A stretch of 37,338 nucleotides of DNA from Pseudomonadota bacterium (GCA_023423415.1 JAFAFP010000241.1:1-37338), one strand, 5' to 3'; positions 7,676 through 16,316 are shown, numbered from the stretch's first letter. Made by a program: numbers and translations. The notes: a model not told the origin generated them from the sequence alone.

Positions 7676-7800
7676 CCCGCCAGTCATTGAATTTGATGAA
7701 TATTCTCAGACATTTGACAGAAATATGTCGTTTCATTGCGTGGTCTGCGGTCAGCGGCTACAAGGGCGCGCCTGCTACCATCTGCCGGACGAGAGGCTAA
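7676..7800 (+). promoter_or_regulatory. Probable promoter region of lepB-rnc-era
   Basis: This 125-bp gap is less G+C-rich than its surroundings. It contains a TTGACA at 7714-7719, a good sigma-70 -35 box, but no convincing -10 box at the ideal distance. GAGAGG precedes the lepB ATG. It separates pdxJ-acpS from the tightly overlapped lepB-rnc-era genes and probably holds their promoter. Confidence 0.35.
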
Positions 7801-8553
7801 ATGAGCGTGACCAGCACCAAGCGGAAGGAGGGCGGATTCGGCGAAACCGTCCGCGTCATCGTCCATGCGCTCATCATTGCTCTGGTGATCCGCACATTTC
7901 TGTTCCAGCCCTTCAACATCCCATCCGGGTCGATGAAGGAGACGCTGCTGGTCGGCGACTACCTCTTTGTGTCGAAATACTCTTACGGTTACAGCCAGTA
8001 TTCCTTCCCGCTGTCGCCGCCGCTGTTTAATGGCAGGATTTTCGGTTCGCAGCCGGATCGCGGGGACGTTGTGGTGTTCCGCCTGCCGAAGGATGACTCG
8101 ACCGACTACATCAAGCGGGTGATCGGTCTGCCCGGCGACCGCATCCAGATGGTCAACGGTTTGCTGCACATCAACGGCGAGCCGGTGAAGCGCGAACGTA
8201 TTGAGGATTTCATCGAGACGGAGGAATCCGATCGCGCAATCCGTGTGAAGCGTTGGCGCGAGACGTTGCCGAACGGGGTCAGCTACACGACGCTCGATTT
8301 GCAGGACAACGGATTCTACGACAACACGCAGGAATACCACGTTCCGGCCGGCCATTACTTCATGATGGGAGACAACCGCGACAACTCGACTGACAGCCGT
8401 GTGCTCAGTCAGGTTGGTTACGTCCCGTTCAGTCATCTGATCGGCCGCGCGCAGATTATCTTCTTTTCGGTGGGTGAAGGCGAGCGTGCCTGGCAGGTCT
8501 GGCGCTGGCCCTGGACTGTGCGCTGGGACCGCATCTTCAAGATCGTGCGATGA
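7801..8553 (+). CDS. lepB: Signal peptidase I
   Basis: Membrane protease that cleaves signal peptides from secreted proteins at the periplasmic face. The N-terminal segment VRVIVHALIIALVIRTFLF (about 17-35) is the single membrane anchor. The catalytic Ser44 lies in NIPSGSMKETL and the Lys105 general base in DYIKRVIGLPGD; the C-terminal box is MMGDNRDNSTDSR. The length of 250 residues is normal for Alphaproteobacteria. The stop codon overlaps the rnc start by 4 bp (ATGA). Confidence 0.96.
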   Translation: MSVTSTKRKEGGFGETVRVIVHALIIALVIRTFLFQPFNIPSGSMKETLLVGDYLFVSKYSYGYSQYSFPLSPPLFNGRIFGSQPDRGDVVVFRLPKDDSTDYIKRVIGLPGDRIQMVNGLLHINGEPVKRERIEDFIETEESDRAIRVKRWRETLPNGVSYTTLDLQDNGFYDNTQEYHVPAGHYFMMGDNRDNSTDSRVLSQVGYVPFSHLIGRAQIIFFSVGEGERAWQVWRWPWTVRWDRIFKIVR

Positions 8554-9365
8554 GCCGCGTGGCGGATGAGGCTCCGCCGACGTCAACGGCGCAGAAGCGT
8601 CGCGCTGCCGGTGCGGCCAAACAGAAATCGGCTGTTTCTGCCGAAGCGGCCGCCGCGCCACGCAAGGTCAAGCGAAAGCCCAAGGCGACCGAGCTTGAAA
8701 CCACGATCGGCTATCGCTTCAGCGATTCTACGCTGCTTGAGAGCGCTCTGACCCACATCTCCGCGTTGAAAGGTCAGGGCCGGATCGGTAGCTATCAGCG
8801 CCTCGAATTCCTTGGCGACCACGTGCTGGGCCTGGCAGTGTCCGAGATGCTGTTCGAAGCCTTTCCGAAGGCCGAGGAAGGTGAACTGTCGCGACGCTTG
8901 GCCGATCTTGTCCGGCGCGAGACCTGTGCCGATGTTGCGCGCAGCATCGATCTTGGCGCATCGCTTCGGCTGGGTGCGTCAGAGGTCCGTGCCGGTGGGC
9001 GAACGCGGATCGCCATTCTTGCAGATGTTTGCGAGTCGGTGATCGGGGCGGTTTTTCTCGATGGCGGATACAAGGCGGCCAAGGCTTTGGTGGAGCGCTA
9101 TTGGGGGGACCGGATGAGAAAGCCGGCGCGCCCGCTGCGCGATCCCAAGACTGTGTTGCAGGAATGGGCGCAGGCGCGCGGTCTTCCGACGCCGACCTAC
9201 CGTGAGGTGGAGCGCACAGGGCCGCATCACGATCCGGTTTTCAAGGTTGCAGTGGAATTGCCCGAGCGCGAACCGGCTGAAGGCAATGGCCGCTCCAAAC
9301 GTGCCGCTGAGCAGGCGGCAGCAGAGGCGATGTTGACGCGTGAAGGTGTGCGAACCGATGTCTGA
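8550..9365 (+). CDS. rnc: Ribonuclease III
   Basis: Cleaves double-stranded RNA in rRNA precursor processing and antisense control. The nuclease domain has QRLEFLGDHVLGL (catalytic Asp) and ADVCESVIGAVFLDGG (catalytic Glu). A double-stranded RNA-binding domain follows from about PKTVLQEWAQARGL to the end. At 271 residues it exceeds the usual ~225 because of a basic, Ala- and Lys-rich N-terminal extension of about 45 residues before the nuclease fold. The extension could be a start-site choice, but the ATGA overlap with lepB supports the long form. The 3' end overlaps era by 8 bp. Confidence 0.95.
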   Translation: MSRVADEAPPTSTAQKRRAAGAAKQKSAVSAEAAAAPRKVKRKPKATELETTIGYRFSDSTLLESALTHISALKGQGRIGSYQRLEFLGDHVLGLAVSEMLFEAFPKAEEGELSRRLADLVRRETCADVARSIDLGASLRLGASEVRAGGRTRIAILADVCESVIGAVFLDGGYKAAKALVERYWGDRMRKPARPLRDPKTVLQEWAQARGLPTPTYREVERTGPHHDPVFKVAVELPEREPAEGNGRSKRAAEQAAAEAMLTREGVRTDV

Positions 9366-10281
9366 GCAAATCGAAACTTCAACGCCGGAGACGCGCTGCG
9401 GCTTCGTTGCGCTGATCGGCGCACCCAATGCCGGCAAATCGACGCTGATCAATGCGCTGGTCGAAAGCAAGGTTTCGATCGTCAGTCACAAGGTCCAGAC
9501 GACCCGCGTACCCGTTCGCGGTATTGCCCTCGAGGGTGCTGCGCAATTGATCTTCATCGATACGCCGGGAATCTTCGCTCCAAAGCGCCGGCTCGATCGG
9601 GCCATGGTGACGAGCGCCTGGTCCGGCGCACACGATGCCGATCTGACCGGGCTTCTGATCGATGCACGCAAGGGACTCGATGAAGAGAACGAAGCCATCG
9701 TTGCAAAACTGCCGGATGTTCCGGGCAAAAAGTTTCTGCTCCTGAACAAGGTGGATGTCGTCGACAAGCCGACCTTGCTGGCGCTTGCGACCGCACTGAA
9801 CACGCGTGCGAAATTCGAGACCACCTTCATGATTTCGGCCCTGACCGGCGATGGCGTTACCGATGTCCGGTCATGGCTTGCCGGCCAGGTACCGGCCGGA
9901 CCGTGGCACTATCCGGAAGATCAGATCTCCGATGCGCCGATGCGACTGCTCGCCGCCGAAATTACGCGCGAGAAATTGTTTCACCGGCTGCATCAGGAAC
10001 TGCCGTATCAGTCCACTGTTGAAACCGAACTCTGGAAAGAGATGAAGGACGGTTCGGTGCGGATCGAGCAGACGATTTACGTCGAGCGTGACAGCCAGAA
10101 AAAGATCGTTATCGGCAAGGGCGGCCAGACCCTGAAATCGATTGGTGCCGATGCGCGCAAGGAAATTTCCAGCATCGTCGAGGGACCGGTGCACCTGTTC
10201 CTGTTCGTCAAAGTGCGGGAAGGCTGGGGCAACGATCCGGAGCGTTACCGCGAAATGGGTCTTGAGTTCCCCAAGGGCTAG
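9358..10281 (+). CDS. era: GTPase Era
   Basis: GTPase that binds the 3' end of 16S rRNA and assists 30S subunit maturation. The G domain shows GAPNAGKST (P-loop), DTPGIF and NKVD; the C-terminal KH domain carries VIGKGGQTLKSIG. Length is 307 residues, as expected. I chose the ATG at 9358, which overlaps the rnc stop by 8 bp, rather than an in-frame GTG at 9340, because MSEQIE gives a normal N terminus. The rnc-era pair is a long-known conserved operon. Confidence 0.96.
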   Translation: MSEQIETSTPETRCGFVALIGAPNAGKSTLINALVESKVSIVSHKVQTTRVPVRGIALEGAAQLIFIDTPGIFAPKRRLDRAMVTSAWSGAHDADLTGLLIDARKGLDEENEAIVAKLPDVPGKKFLLLNKVDVVDKPTLLALATALNTRAKFETTFMISALTGDGVTDVRSWLAGQVPAGPWHYPEDQISDAPMRLLAAEITREKLFHRLHQELPYQSTVETELWKEMKDGSVRIEQTIYVERDSQKKIVIGKGGQTLKSIGADARKEISSIVEGPVHLFLFVKVREGWGNDPERYREMGLEFPKG

Positions 10282-10374
10282 GACTGACTTCGCCACCAAG
10301 CAACTGCGGTTTGTCATTCGGCCAAAGCAGTTTATCTCTGTCATCGGGCGACGAAACTCGCATGCAGACGATCG

Positions 10375-11622
10375 ATGGCAAGACGAACCGGAAGCGCTGA
10401 TCTTCCTCTGCACGGGGGACGCGTGCCGCCTTGGCTGGCGGCGCGGATGGCGACGCTCGGCGCAATCATTTGTCAGGCGATCGTCCATCATTATGGACGC
10501 GACGAATTCCTGCAGCGCCTGTCGCATCCCTTCTGGTTCCAGTCGTTCGGCGCCGTCATGGGCATGGACTGGCATTCGTCCGGCATCACGACGAGCGTCA
10601 TCGGTGCGTTGAAGCGCGGACTTGCGCCGTTACAGGGCGAGTTAGGCATTCACGTCTGTGGTGGCCGCGGCAAACACTCCCGGCGCACGCCGGATGAACT
10701 CATCGCCCTCGGTGAACGCGTCGGTTTTGACGGGCAGGCGCTCACCCGTGCAAGTCGTCTCGTCGCCAAAGTCGATAGCGCTGCTGTGCAGGACGGTTTC
10801 GATCTCTATCTGCACGGCTTCTTTGTCACCGACGATGGCAAATGGACGGTCGTGCAGCAGGGCATGAATGGCGATAAGCGGCAGGCGCGGCGCTATCACT
10901 GGCATTCGGAAACGCTCGCAAGCTTTGTCGATGAACCGCATGCCGCGATTGATGGTCCATATCAGGGCGAGATCGTCAATCTCACCGACAAGCGGGCTGA
11001 GCGGTCCCGTTCAGCGCAGCTTGACCTACTGACCGACATAGGTCCGGATCGCATTCTCCGCGAATATGCGGCTTTGACGCAAGAGCTGCACGAGCAGCCG
11101 CTTCTTCCGCATCTGATCATGCCAGAGCATCATGACGTGCGGTCGAGCGACGTATTCATCCGGCGCCTGCATGGAACGCTGGCGGCGGCTGCCGAGCGAG
11201 GGCCTGTCGATTTTCCCGAATTGCTGCTGACTCCGGGCGTCGGCGCGCGCACTGTGCAATCTCTGGCAATGGTGGCCGAGGTCGTTCATGGAGCACCTTA
11301 TCGCTTCCGCGATCCGGCGCGCTTTTCGCTCACGCATGGCGGCAAGGATCGGCATCCTTATCCCGTTCCGATCAAAGTGTACGACGAGACGATCCGGGTT
11401 CTGAAATCCGCGATTCAGAAAGCCTCGCTTGGCCGCGAGGAAGAATTGCAGGCAGTAAAGCGGCTCGATGACCAGGCGCGTCAGCTTGAACGGATCGTAA
11501 CCGGGCCGTCGTTCGAGGCTTTTGTCGTGGATGAGCGGAACGCATCTGCTTCGCTGGGCGGACGGTCGATCTTCGGCTGGGAGGAAGAACTTACGAAGAG
11601 CGGCAAGACGCGGTCCGTCTAG
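10375..11622 (+). CDS. DUF763 family protein, function unknown
   Basis: A 415-residue protein that I recognise as DUF763, a family found in archaea and scattered bacteria with no established activity. The start MARRTGSADLPLHGGRVPPW is the family hallmark, followed by FGAVMGMDWHSSGITTSVIG. The central part holds several conserved His and Trp residues (GFFVTDDGKWTVVQQGMN, HWHSE, LTHGGKDRHPYPV). The C terminus contains a charged, helix-prone segment. There is no signal peptide or membrane segment. It lies between era and recO with a 93-bp gap upstream, on the same strand as genes for RNA maturation and DNA repair. That context hints at nucleic-acid work but proves nothing. Confidence 0.85.
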   Translation: MARRTGSADLPLHGGRVPPWLAARMATLGAIICQAIVHHYGRDEFLQRLSHPFWFQSFGAVMGMDWHSSGITTSVIGALKRGLAPLQGELGIHVCGGRGKHSRRTPDELIALGERVGFDGQALTRASRLVAKVDSAAVQDGFDLYLHGFFVTDDGKWTVVQQGMNGDKRQARRYHWHSETLASFVDEPHAAIDGPYQGEIVNLTDKRAERSRSAQLDLLTDIGPDRILREYAALTQELHEQPLLPHLIMPEHHDVRSSDVFIRRLHGTLAAAAERGPVDFPELLLTPGVGARTVQSLAMVAEVVHGAPYRFRDPARFSLTHGGKDRHPYPVPIKVYDETIRVLKSAIQKASLGREEELQAVKRLDDQARQLERIVTGPSFEAFVVDERNASASLGGRSIFGWEEELTKSGKTRSV

Positions 11623-11715
11623 CATCGCGATCTCAGGGGACGACCTTGTTCGTTCACAACTCGCAAATTCTCGATGCGGCTCGACAATCCGTATCGGATA
11701 GGATCATCTGATCAC

Positions 11716-12453
11716 ATGCACTGGACTGACGATGGATTTGTGCTTGGCATCAAGCGGCATGGCGAATCGAGCGCCATTCTCGAGCTGATGACGCGCGCTC
11801 ATGGTCGTCATCTCGGGTTGGTGCGAGGCGGAGCGGGAACGCGCATGCGTCCTGTCCTGCAACCCGGCAATCTGGTGCGTGCGGATTGGCGCGCGCGGCT
11901 TGACGACCATCTCGGCGCCTACACGGTTGAAGGTCTGGCTCTGCGGGCGGGGGGGCTGTTTTCCGATCCGCACGCGGTTTTTGCGGTGACGCATATGGCG
12001 GCGCTCGCGCGCCTGCTGCCGGAGCGGGATCCGCACGAGATCATTTTCGATAGCCTCGAGACACTTGTCGCGCATCTGATCGAGCCGGTAACAGCTGCAG
12101 CTCTGATGGTGCGATTTGAATTGCTGATGTTATCTGAGCTTGGTTTTGGTCTTGACCTGGATGCCTGCGCGGCGACCGGTTCGTCATCCGACCTCATCTA
12201 TGTTTCGCCGAAATCGGGGCGAGCGGTTTCACGATCGGCCGGCGCGCCGTGGCAAGATCGGATGCTTCCGCTCCCGGCTTATATCGACAGTGACTTCGAA
12301 GGGCCGGTGAGCGTCGAGGATATCGATGACGGCTTCAAGCTGACCGGCTTTTTCCTGGCCCGACATGTGCTTGAACCGCGTGGGGTGACGCTGCCTGACG
12401 CGAGGGCACATTTCATTCAGGCGGTCCGGCGTACCCTCTCGAATGCGGCTTGA
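11716..12453 (+). CDS. recO: DNA repair protein RecO
   Basis: Mediator that helps load RecA onto SSB-coated single-stranded DNA in the RecFOR pathway. The start MHWTDDGFVLGIKRHGESSA is typical, and the oligonucleotide-binding fold continues with TRAHGRHLGLVRGG. Length is 245 residues. The ATG at 11716 is preferred over a start 42 bp upstream because family members begin at this point. The region where some RecO proteins carry a four-cysteine zinc finger (around LDACAATGSSSDLIYVSPKS) keeps only one cysteine, so no zinc site is expected. Confidence 0.93.
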   Translation: MHWTDDGFVLGIKRHGESSAILELMTRAHGRHLGLVRGGAGTRMRPVLQPGNLVRADWRARLDDHLGAYTVEGLALRAGGLFSDPHAVFAVTHMAALARLLPERDPHEIIFDSLETLVAHLIEPVTAAALMVRFELLMLSELGFGLDLDACAATGSSSDLIYVSPKSGRAVSRSAGAPWQDRMLPLPAYIDSDFEGPVSVEDIDDGFKLTGFFLARHVLEPRGVTLPDARAHFIQAVRRTLSNAA

Positions 12454-12487
12454 ACGGCCGGTCGTCGGACGTAAAAAATTGCACCAA

Positions 12488-12520
12488 AACGAGCGACAAT
12501 CGCGATTTCGACGGCTCGTT
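12488..12520. repeat. Hairpin between recO and parC
   Basis: AACGAGC and GCTCGTT form a perfect 7-bp stem about 35 bp after the recO stop; the loop contains a smaller palindrome, ATCGCGAT. No T-run follows. It may stabilise the recO 3' end or belong to the parC promoter region. Confidence 0.35.
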
Positions 12521-12528
12521 CAAGAAAA

Positions 12529-12576
12529 TTGACACGTGACCGAATTGGGAGACTGTCAAATTTGACGCCGCCGTCA
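12529..12576 (+). promoter_or_regulatory. Nested dyads in the parC promoter region
   Basis: TTGACA (12529) and TGTCAA (12554-12559) are an inverted pair, followed at once by TGACG-CCGC-CGTCA (12563-12576). The TTGACA could also serve as a -35 element for parC. Together they look like a promoter with overlapping operator-like symmetry. The regulator is unknown. Confidence 0.35.
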
Positions 12577-12617
12577 GTTGCACTTGTTCATTGCCCTGCC
12601 GCGGAGTACCCAGCGCC

Positions 12618-14870
12618 ATGGCCACGCGAGTGATTCCCCCTTCTGACAAGGACATTCAGGAGATCGGGCTGCGGGACGCGCTGGAAGAGCGCTATCTCGC
12701 CTATGCCCTCTCGACCATCATGCATCGGGCGCTGCCGGATGCGCGGGACGGGCTGAAGCCTGTTCACCGGCGCATCCTGTACGGCATGAATTTGCTGCGA
12801 CTCGATCCGGGCTCGACGCCGAAAAAGTCGGCGAAGATCGTCGGCGACGTCATGGGTAATTTCCACCCGCACGGCGACCAGGCGATCTATGACGCGCTGG
12901 TGCGGCTGGCGCAGGACTTCTCGTCGCGTTACCCGTTGATCGACGGGCAGGGCAATTTCGGCAATATCGACGGCGATAGCGCTGCGGCGTATCGCTACAC
13001 CGAAGCACGCATGACCGAGGTGGCGCGCCTATTGCTCGAGGGCATTGGCGAGAACGCGGTCGACTTCCGTCCGAACTATGATGGCCTTTCGGAAGAGCCG
13101 GTAGTACTGCCGGGTGCCTTCCCGAACCTGCTCGCGAACGGCTCGCAAGGCATTGCCGTCGGGATGGCGACCTCGATCCCGCCGCACAACGCAGCCGAGC
13201 TGTGCGACGCGGCGCTGTTCCTGATCGACAATCCGAATGCGCGCTCGAAGACCTTGCTCAAATACGTTCCCGGGCCGGATTTCCCGACCGGCGGCGTCGT
13301 GGTCGACAGCAAGGAGGCGATCGCCGAGGCCTACACGACCGGCCGAGGTTCGTTCCGCGTCCGTGCACGCTGGAAGCGGGAAGAGGGCAGCCGCGGCACC
13401 TATCAGATCGTGGTGACGGAAATCCCGTGGCTGGTGCAGAAATCGCGCCTGATTGAGCGGATTGCCGAGCTTTTCAACGAAAAGAAACTGCCGCTGGTCG
13501 GCGATATCCGCGACGAGTCCGCAGCCGATGTCCGCATCGTGATCGAGCCGAAGGCACGCACGGTCGATCCTGTTCTGATGATGGAGTCGCTGTTCAAGGT
13601 CAGCGAGCTGGAAAGCCGCATCCCCTTGAACATGAACGTGCTGGTGAAGGGCCGCGTCCCGCGGGTGATCGGCTTGGCCGAAGCCTTGCGCGAGTGGCTT
13701 GACCATCGCCGCGAGGTGCTGATCCGCCGCTCACAGCATCGGCTCGATGCGATCGAGCACCGGCTGGAAGTGCTCGGTGGTTATCTCGTCGCCTATCTGA
13801 ACCTCGATAAGGTGATCAAGATCATTCGCACCGAGGACGAGCCAAAGCCCGTTCTGATCAAGACCTTCACGCTGACCGATGTTCAGGCCGACGCGATCCT
13901 CAACATGCGGCTGCGCAATCTGCGCAAGCTCGAGGAGATGGAGATCCGCGGCGAGGACAAGGTGTTGCGTGATGAGCGCAAGACCCTGAAGGCGCTATTA
14001 GCTTCCGAGCCCGAGCAATGGAAGTCGGTTGCCGGTGAGATCAGGAAGGTGCGTGAGACCTTCGGGCCGAAGACCGCGCTCGGCAAGCGCCGCACTACAT
14101 TCGGTGAAGTGCAGGATGTCGAGCAGGAGCTGGCCGAGATCCTGGTCGAGCGCGAGCCCGTCACCGTCGTCGTCTCGGAAAAGGGCTGGGTGCGGGCGCT
14201 GCGCGGTCACGTTAGCGATCTGTCTGGCGTTGCGTTCAAGTCGGATGACGCGCTGCAATTTGCCTTCCCTGCAGAGACCACATCGAAATGCGTGTTCTTC
14301 GCCAGCAACGGCAAGTTCTATACCATCGATGCCGGCAAGCTGCCGGGTGGTCGCGGACACGGCGAGCCGGTACGTCTGTTCATCGATCTTGAAGGCGAGG
14401 CGTCGATCGTTTCGGCGTTCAATTTCGAAGGCGGCCGCAAATTCCTGATCGCCTCGGCCGAAGGCAAAGGCTTTGTCGTTCCGGAAGACGAATGTCTGGC
14501 CAATACCCGCAAGGGCAAGCAGGTCCTGAACGTCAAGGAGCCGGATACGGCGGTAGCGATCGCACTGATCGAGGGCGATCAGGTCGTCGTGATCGGCGAG
14601 AACCGCAAGATGCTGGTCTTCCCGCTCGATCAGGTGCCCGAGATGACGCGCGGCGCCGGCGTGCGGCTGCAGCGCTATAAGGATGGCCGCTTGTCGGACA
14701 TCATGACCTTCGTCGCCAAGGACGGCATGACCTGGTTCGACTCGGCCGGTCGCACCATGTCCATGACGACGAAGGAGTTGGCGGATTGGCGCGGGAGCCG
14801 ATCAGACGCAGGCCGTCTGCCGCCGAAGGGCTTCCCGCGCAGCAACAGGTTCGGAAAGAAGATCGGGTAA
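12618..14870 (+). CDS. parC: DNA topoisomerase IV subunit A
   Basis: Cuts and rejoins DNA in the type IIA topoisomerase that unlinks daughter chromosomes. The breakage-reunion domain has the catalytic Tyr127 in AYRYTEARMTE and the conserved KSAKIVGDVMGNFHPHGD. The C-terminal half carries beta-pinwheel repeats of the ParC/GyrA type. Length is 750 residues. The ATG at 12618 (MATRVIPPSD) is chosen over an in-frame upstream ATG because it matches the family. ParC rather than GyrA is indicated by length and by the recO neighbour. The residue after HPHGD is Gln88 where E. coli ParC has Ser80, a position linked to fluoroquinolone response. Confidence 0.94.
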   Translation: MATRVIPPSDKDIQEIGLRDALEERYLAYALSTIMHRALPDARDGLKPVHRRILYGMNLLRLDPGSTPKKSAKIVGDVMGNFHPHGDQAIYDALVRLAQDFSSRYPLIDGQGNFGNIDGDSAAAYRYTEARMTEVARLLLEGIGENAVDFRPNYDGLSEEPVVLPGAFPNLLANGSQGIAVGMATSIPPHNAAELCDAALFLIDNPNARSKTLLKYVPGPDFPTGGVVVDSKEAIAEAYTTGRGSFRVRARWKREEGSRGTYQIVVTEIPWLVQKSRLIERIAELFNEKKLPLVGDIRDESAADVRIVIEPKARTVDPVLMMESLFKVSELESRIPLNMNVLVKGRVPRVIGLAEALREWLDHRREVLIRRSQHRLDAIEHRLEVLGGYLVAYLNLDKVIKIIRTEDEPKPVLIKTFTLTDVQADAILNMRLRNLRKLEEMEIRGEDKVLRDERKTLKALLASEPEQWKSVAGEIRKVRETFGPKTALGKRRTTFGEVQDVEQELAEILVEREPVTVVVSEKGWVRALRGHVSDLSGVAFKSDDALQFAFPAETTSKCVFFASNGKFYTIDAGKLPGGRGHGEPVRLFIDLEGEASIVSAFNFEGGRKFLIASAEGKGFVVPEDECLANTRKGKQVLNVKEPDTAVAIALIEGDQVVVIGENRKMLVFPLDQVPEMTRGAGVRLQRYKDGRLSDIMTFVAKDGMTWFDSAGRTMSMTTKELADWRGSRSDAGRLPPKGFPRSNRFGKKIG

Positions 14871-14874
14871 TTGG

Positions 14875-14979
14875 TGTCATTCCGGGGGGAGCGCGGAGCG
14901 CGAGAGCCCGGAATCCAGATACACTGGATGTCCTCGCTGCTGGATTCCGGGTTCGCACTTCGTGCGCCCTGGAATGACA
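14875..14979. repeat. Intergenic palindromic repeat (REP/MITE-like)
   Basis: A 105-bp palindrome. The outer arms are TGTCATTCC and GGAATGACA, the inner arms CCCGGAATCCA and TGGATTCCGGG, with G+C-rich segments between them. It fills the gap between the convergent parC and bpt stop codons almost exactly. The sequence resembles a dispersed repeat I know from Bradyrhizobium, Rhodopseudomonas and Nitrobacter genomes, which I recall rather than computed. It may also act as a two-way transcription terminator. Confidence 0.8.
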
Positions 14980-14980
14980 G

Positions 14981-15721
14981 CTACATCTCCGCCCTGACCC
15001 AGCCCTGGGACATCAACCGTTCCTGCGGCAGATAGCGGCTCTTGTAGTCCATCTTGCGCGAACCCCGCACCCAATAGCCCAGATAGACGTAAGGCAGCTT
15101 CATTTCGCGGGCGCGCTTGATGTGATCGAGGATCATCAGCGTGCCGAGCGAACGCGCTTCCGCATCTGGCTCGAAGAACGAGTAGACCATCGAGAGACCA
15201 TCGCTGAGAACGTCGGTCAGCGCGACAGCAATCAACGGGCCAGGGCGGCGCGCCGATGACGGAGACTTCAGCCGATATTCCACCATGTTTGTTTCGACGT
15301 GACTGTCTTCCACCATCATGGCGTAGTCGAGCACGGTCATGTCGGCCATGCCGCCGTCGCGATGGCGGGAATCGAGATAGGCGCGGAAGATCGAATATTG
15401 TTCGGAACTCGGCACCGCCGTGCGCATCTCGCCGACGATGTCTGCATTGCGATGCTCGACCCGTCGCATGGAGCGGGTCGGCACAAAATCGTCCACCACC
15501 ACCCGCACCGACACGCAGGCGCGGCAGGCTTCGCACGCCGGGCGGTAGGCGATCGACTGGCTACGGCGGAAGCCGCCATGGGTCAGCAGGTCGTTCAGCC
15601 CCGGTGCGCGGTCGCCCACAAGGTGCGTAAACACCTTCCGTTCCTGCTTGCCCTCCAGATAAGGGCAAGGTGATGGGGCCGTCAGGTAGAATTGCGGCGT
15701 ATCGCGCGAGTGCTGGGTCAC
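14981..15721 (-). CDS. bpt: Aspartate/glutamate leucyltransferase (Bpt; arginyltransferase family)
   Basis: An aminoacyl-tRNA:protein transferase. It adds leucine to N-terminal Asp or Glu and so marks proteins for N-degron proteolysis by ClpAP. The N-terminal region shows PSPCPYLEGK and a cysteine cluster YRPACEACRACVSVRV. The GNAT-like C-terminal region has YSFFEPD, LGTLMILDHIKRA and LPYVYLGYWVRGSRKMDYK. At 246 residues it has the bacterial length. The start is GTG at 15721 with GAGG upstream; no ATG lies nearby. The older family name ate also appears in annotations. The gene converges on parC, with only the palindromic repeat between them. Confidence 0.92.
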   Translation of the reverse strand: MTQHSRDTPQFYLTAPSPCPYLEGKQERKVFTHLVGDRAPGLNDLLTHGGFRRSQSIAYRPACEACRACVSVRVVVDDFVPTRSMRRVEHRNADIVGEMRTAVPSSEQYSIFRAYLDSRHRDGGMADMTVLDYAMMVEDSHVETNMVEYRLKSPSSARRPGPLIAVALTDVLSDGLSMVYSFFEPDAEARSLGTLMILDHIKRAREMKLPYVYLGYWVRGSRKMDYKSRYLPQERLMSQGWVRAEM

Positions 15722-15788
15722 GGTCCGCCCGACCTCAAGGTAACAACTCCTGAATCTTCCTCCGTTGCGGTCCCGCCGTCAAATGCGG

Positions 15789-16316
15789 TTAGCGCGCCGG
15801 ACGGAGGGCAGCCGCGCGGGCCGGATTATTGATGACAACCGTACCGACCAGGAAATCGTGCAACAGGCGGCTGCGGGCGTTGAAGAAGCAGACCAGGAGG
15901 ATGAGTGGCGTCAGGATGCTGACCGTTACCCAGAACACGATGGCGTGGACCGCGCCCAACACGAAATATGCCGGCGAGCCGTACCAGGTGCGCATTTCGA
16001 TATCCATGGTCCGCATGCCAAGGGTTGCCGATTGGGGCCCGCCCAGGGTCGCCCCGTAGTAGAACAGCGCCCAGACCACGGAGATGGCCGGCATCAGGCC
16101 AAACAGGACGAAGCCGAAGCCGAGTGTTACGATTCCGACCGCGAAGAAGAACAGCGCGAGCACGACAAGCGGAATGGCCAGAATGACCAGATCAATCAGA
16201 AAGGCGATCACCCGCCGTGCCAGGACGCCGTCAAACAACTCCGGATTGGTTTCCGGATCGTAAGCATGCGGTTTGACGTCGTCGGATATGCCGATGCGTT
16301 GCTGCTCGTTCGCCAT
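15789..16316 (-). CDS. RDD family membrane protein
   Basis: An integral membrane protein of 175 residues with an RDD domain. The signature arginine and aspartates are in LARRVIAFLIDLVILAIPLV. Two hydrophobic stretches follow within the next 60 residues (LALFFFAVGIVTLGFGFVLF and a segment before FYYGATLGG), and another lies near the C terminus (AIVFWVTVSILTPLILLVCF). GATLGMRTMDIEMR-type sequence after the second helix pair is also typical (here SATLGMRTMDIEMR). The start at MANEQQ (16316) is chosen over a longer form at 16373 that adds a poorly matching leader. The function of RDD proteins is poorly defined; ion exchange has been shown for a few. Confidence 0.85.
   Translation of the reverse strand: MANEQQRIGISDDVKPHAYDPETNPELFDGVLARRVIAFLIDLVILAIPLVVLALFFFAVGIVTLGFGFVLFGLMPAISVVWALFYYGATLGGPQSATLGMRTMDIEMRTWYGSPAYFVLGAVHAIVFWVTVSILTPLILLVCFFNARSRLLHDFLVGTVVINNPARAAALRPAR

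Noticed and set aside
11674..11715. Longer start for RecO at 11674
   Set aside because: The extra 14 residues do not match the family, which begins at the MxWTDxG motif; the ATG at 11716 is better.
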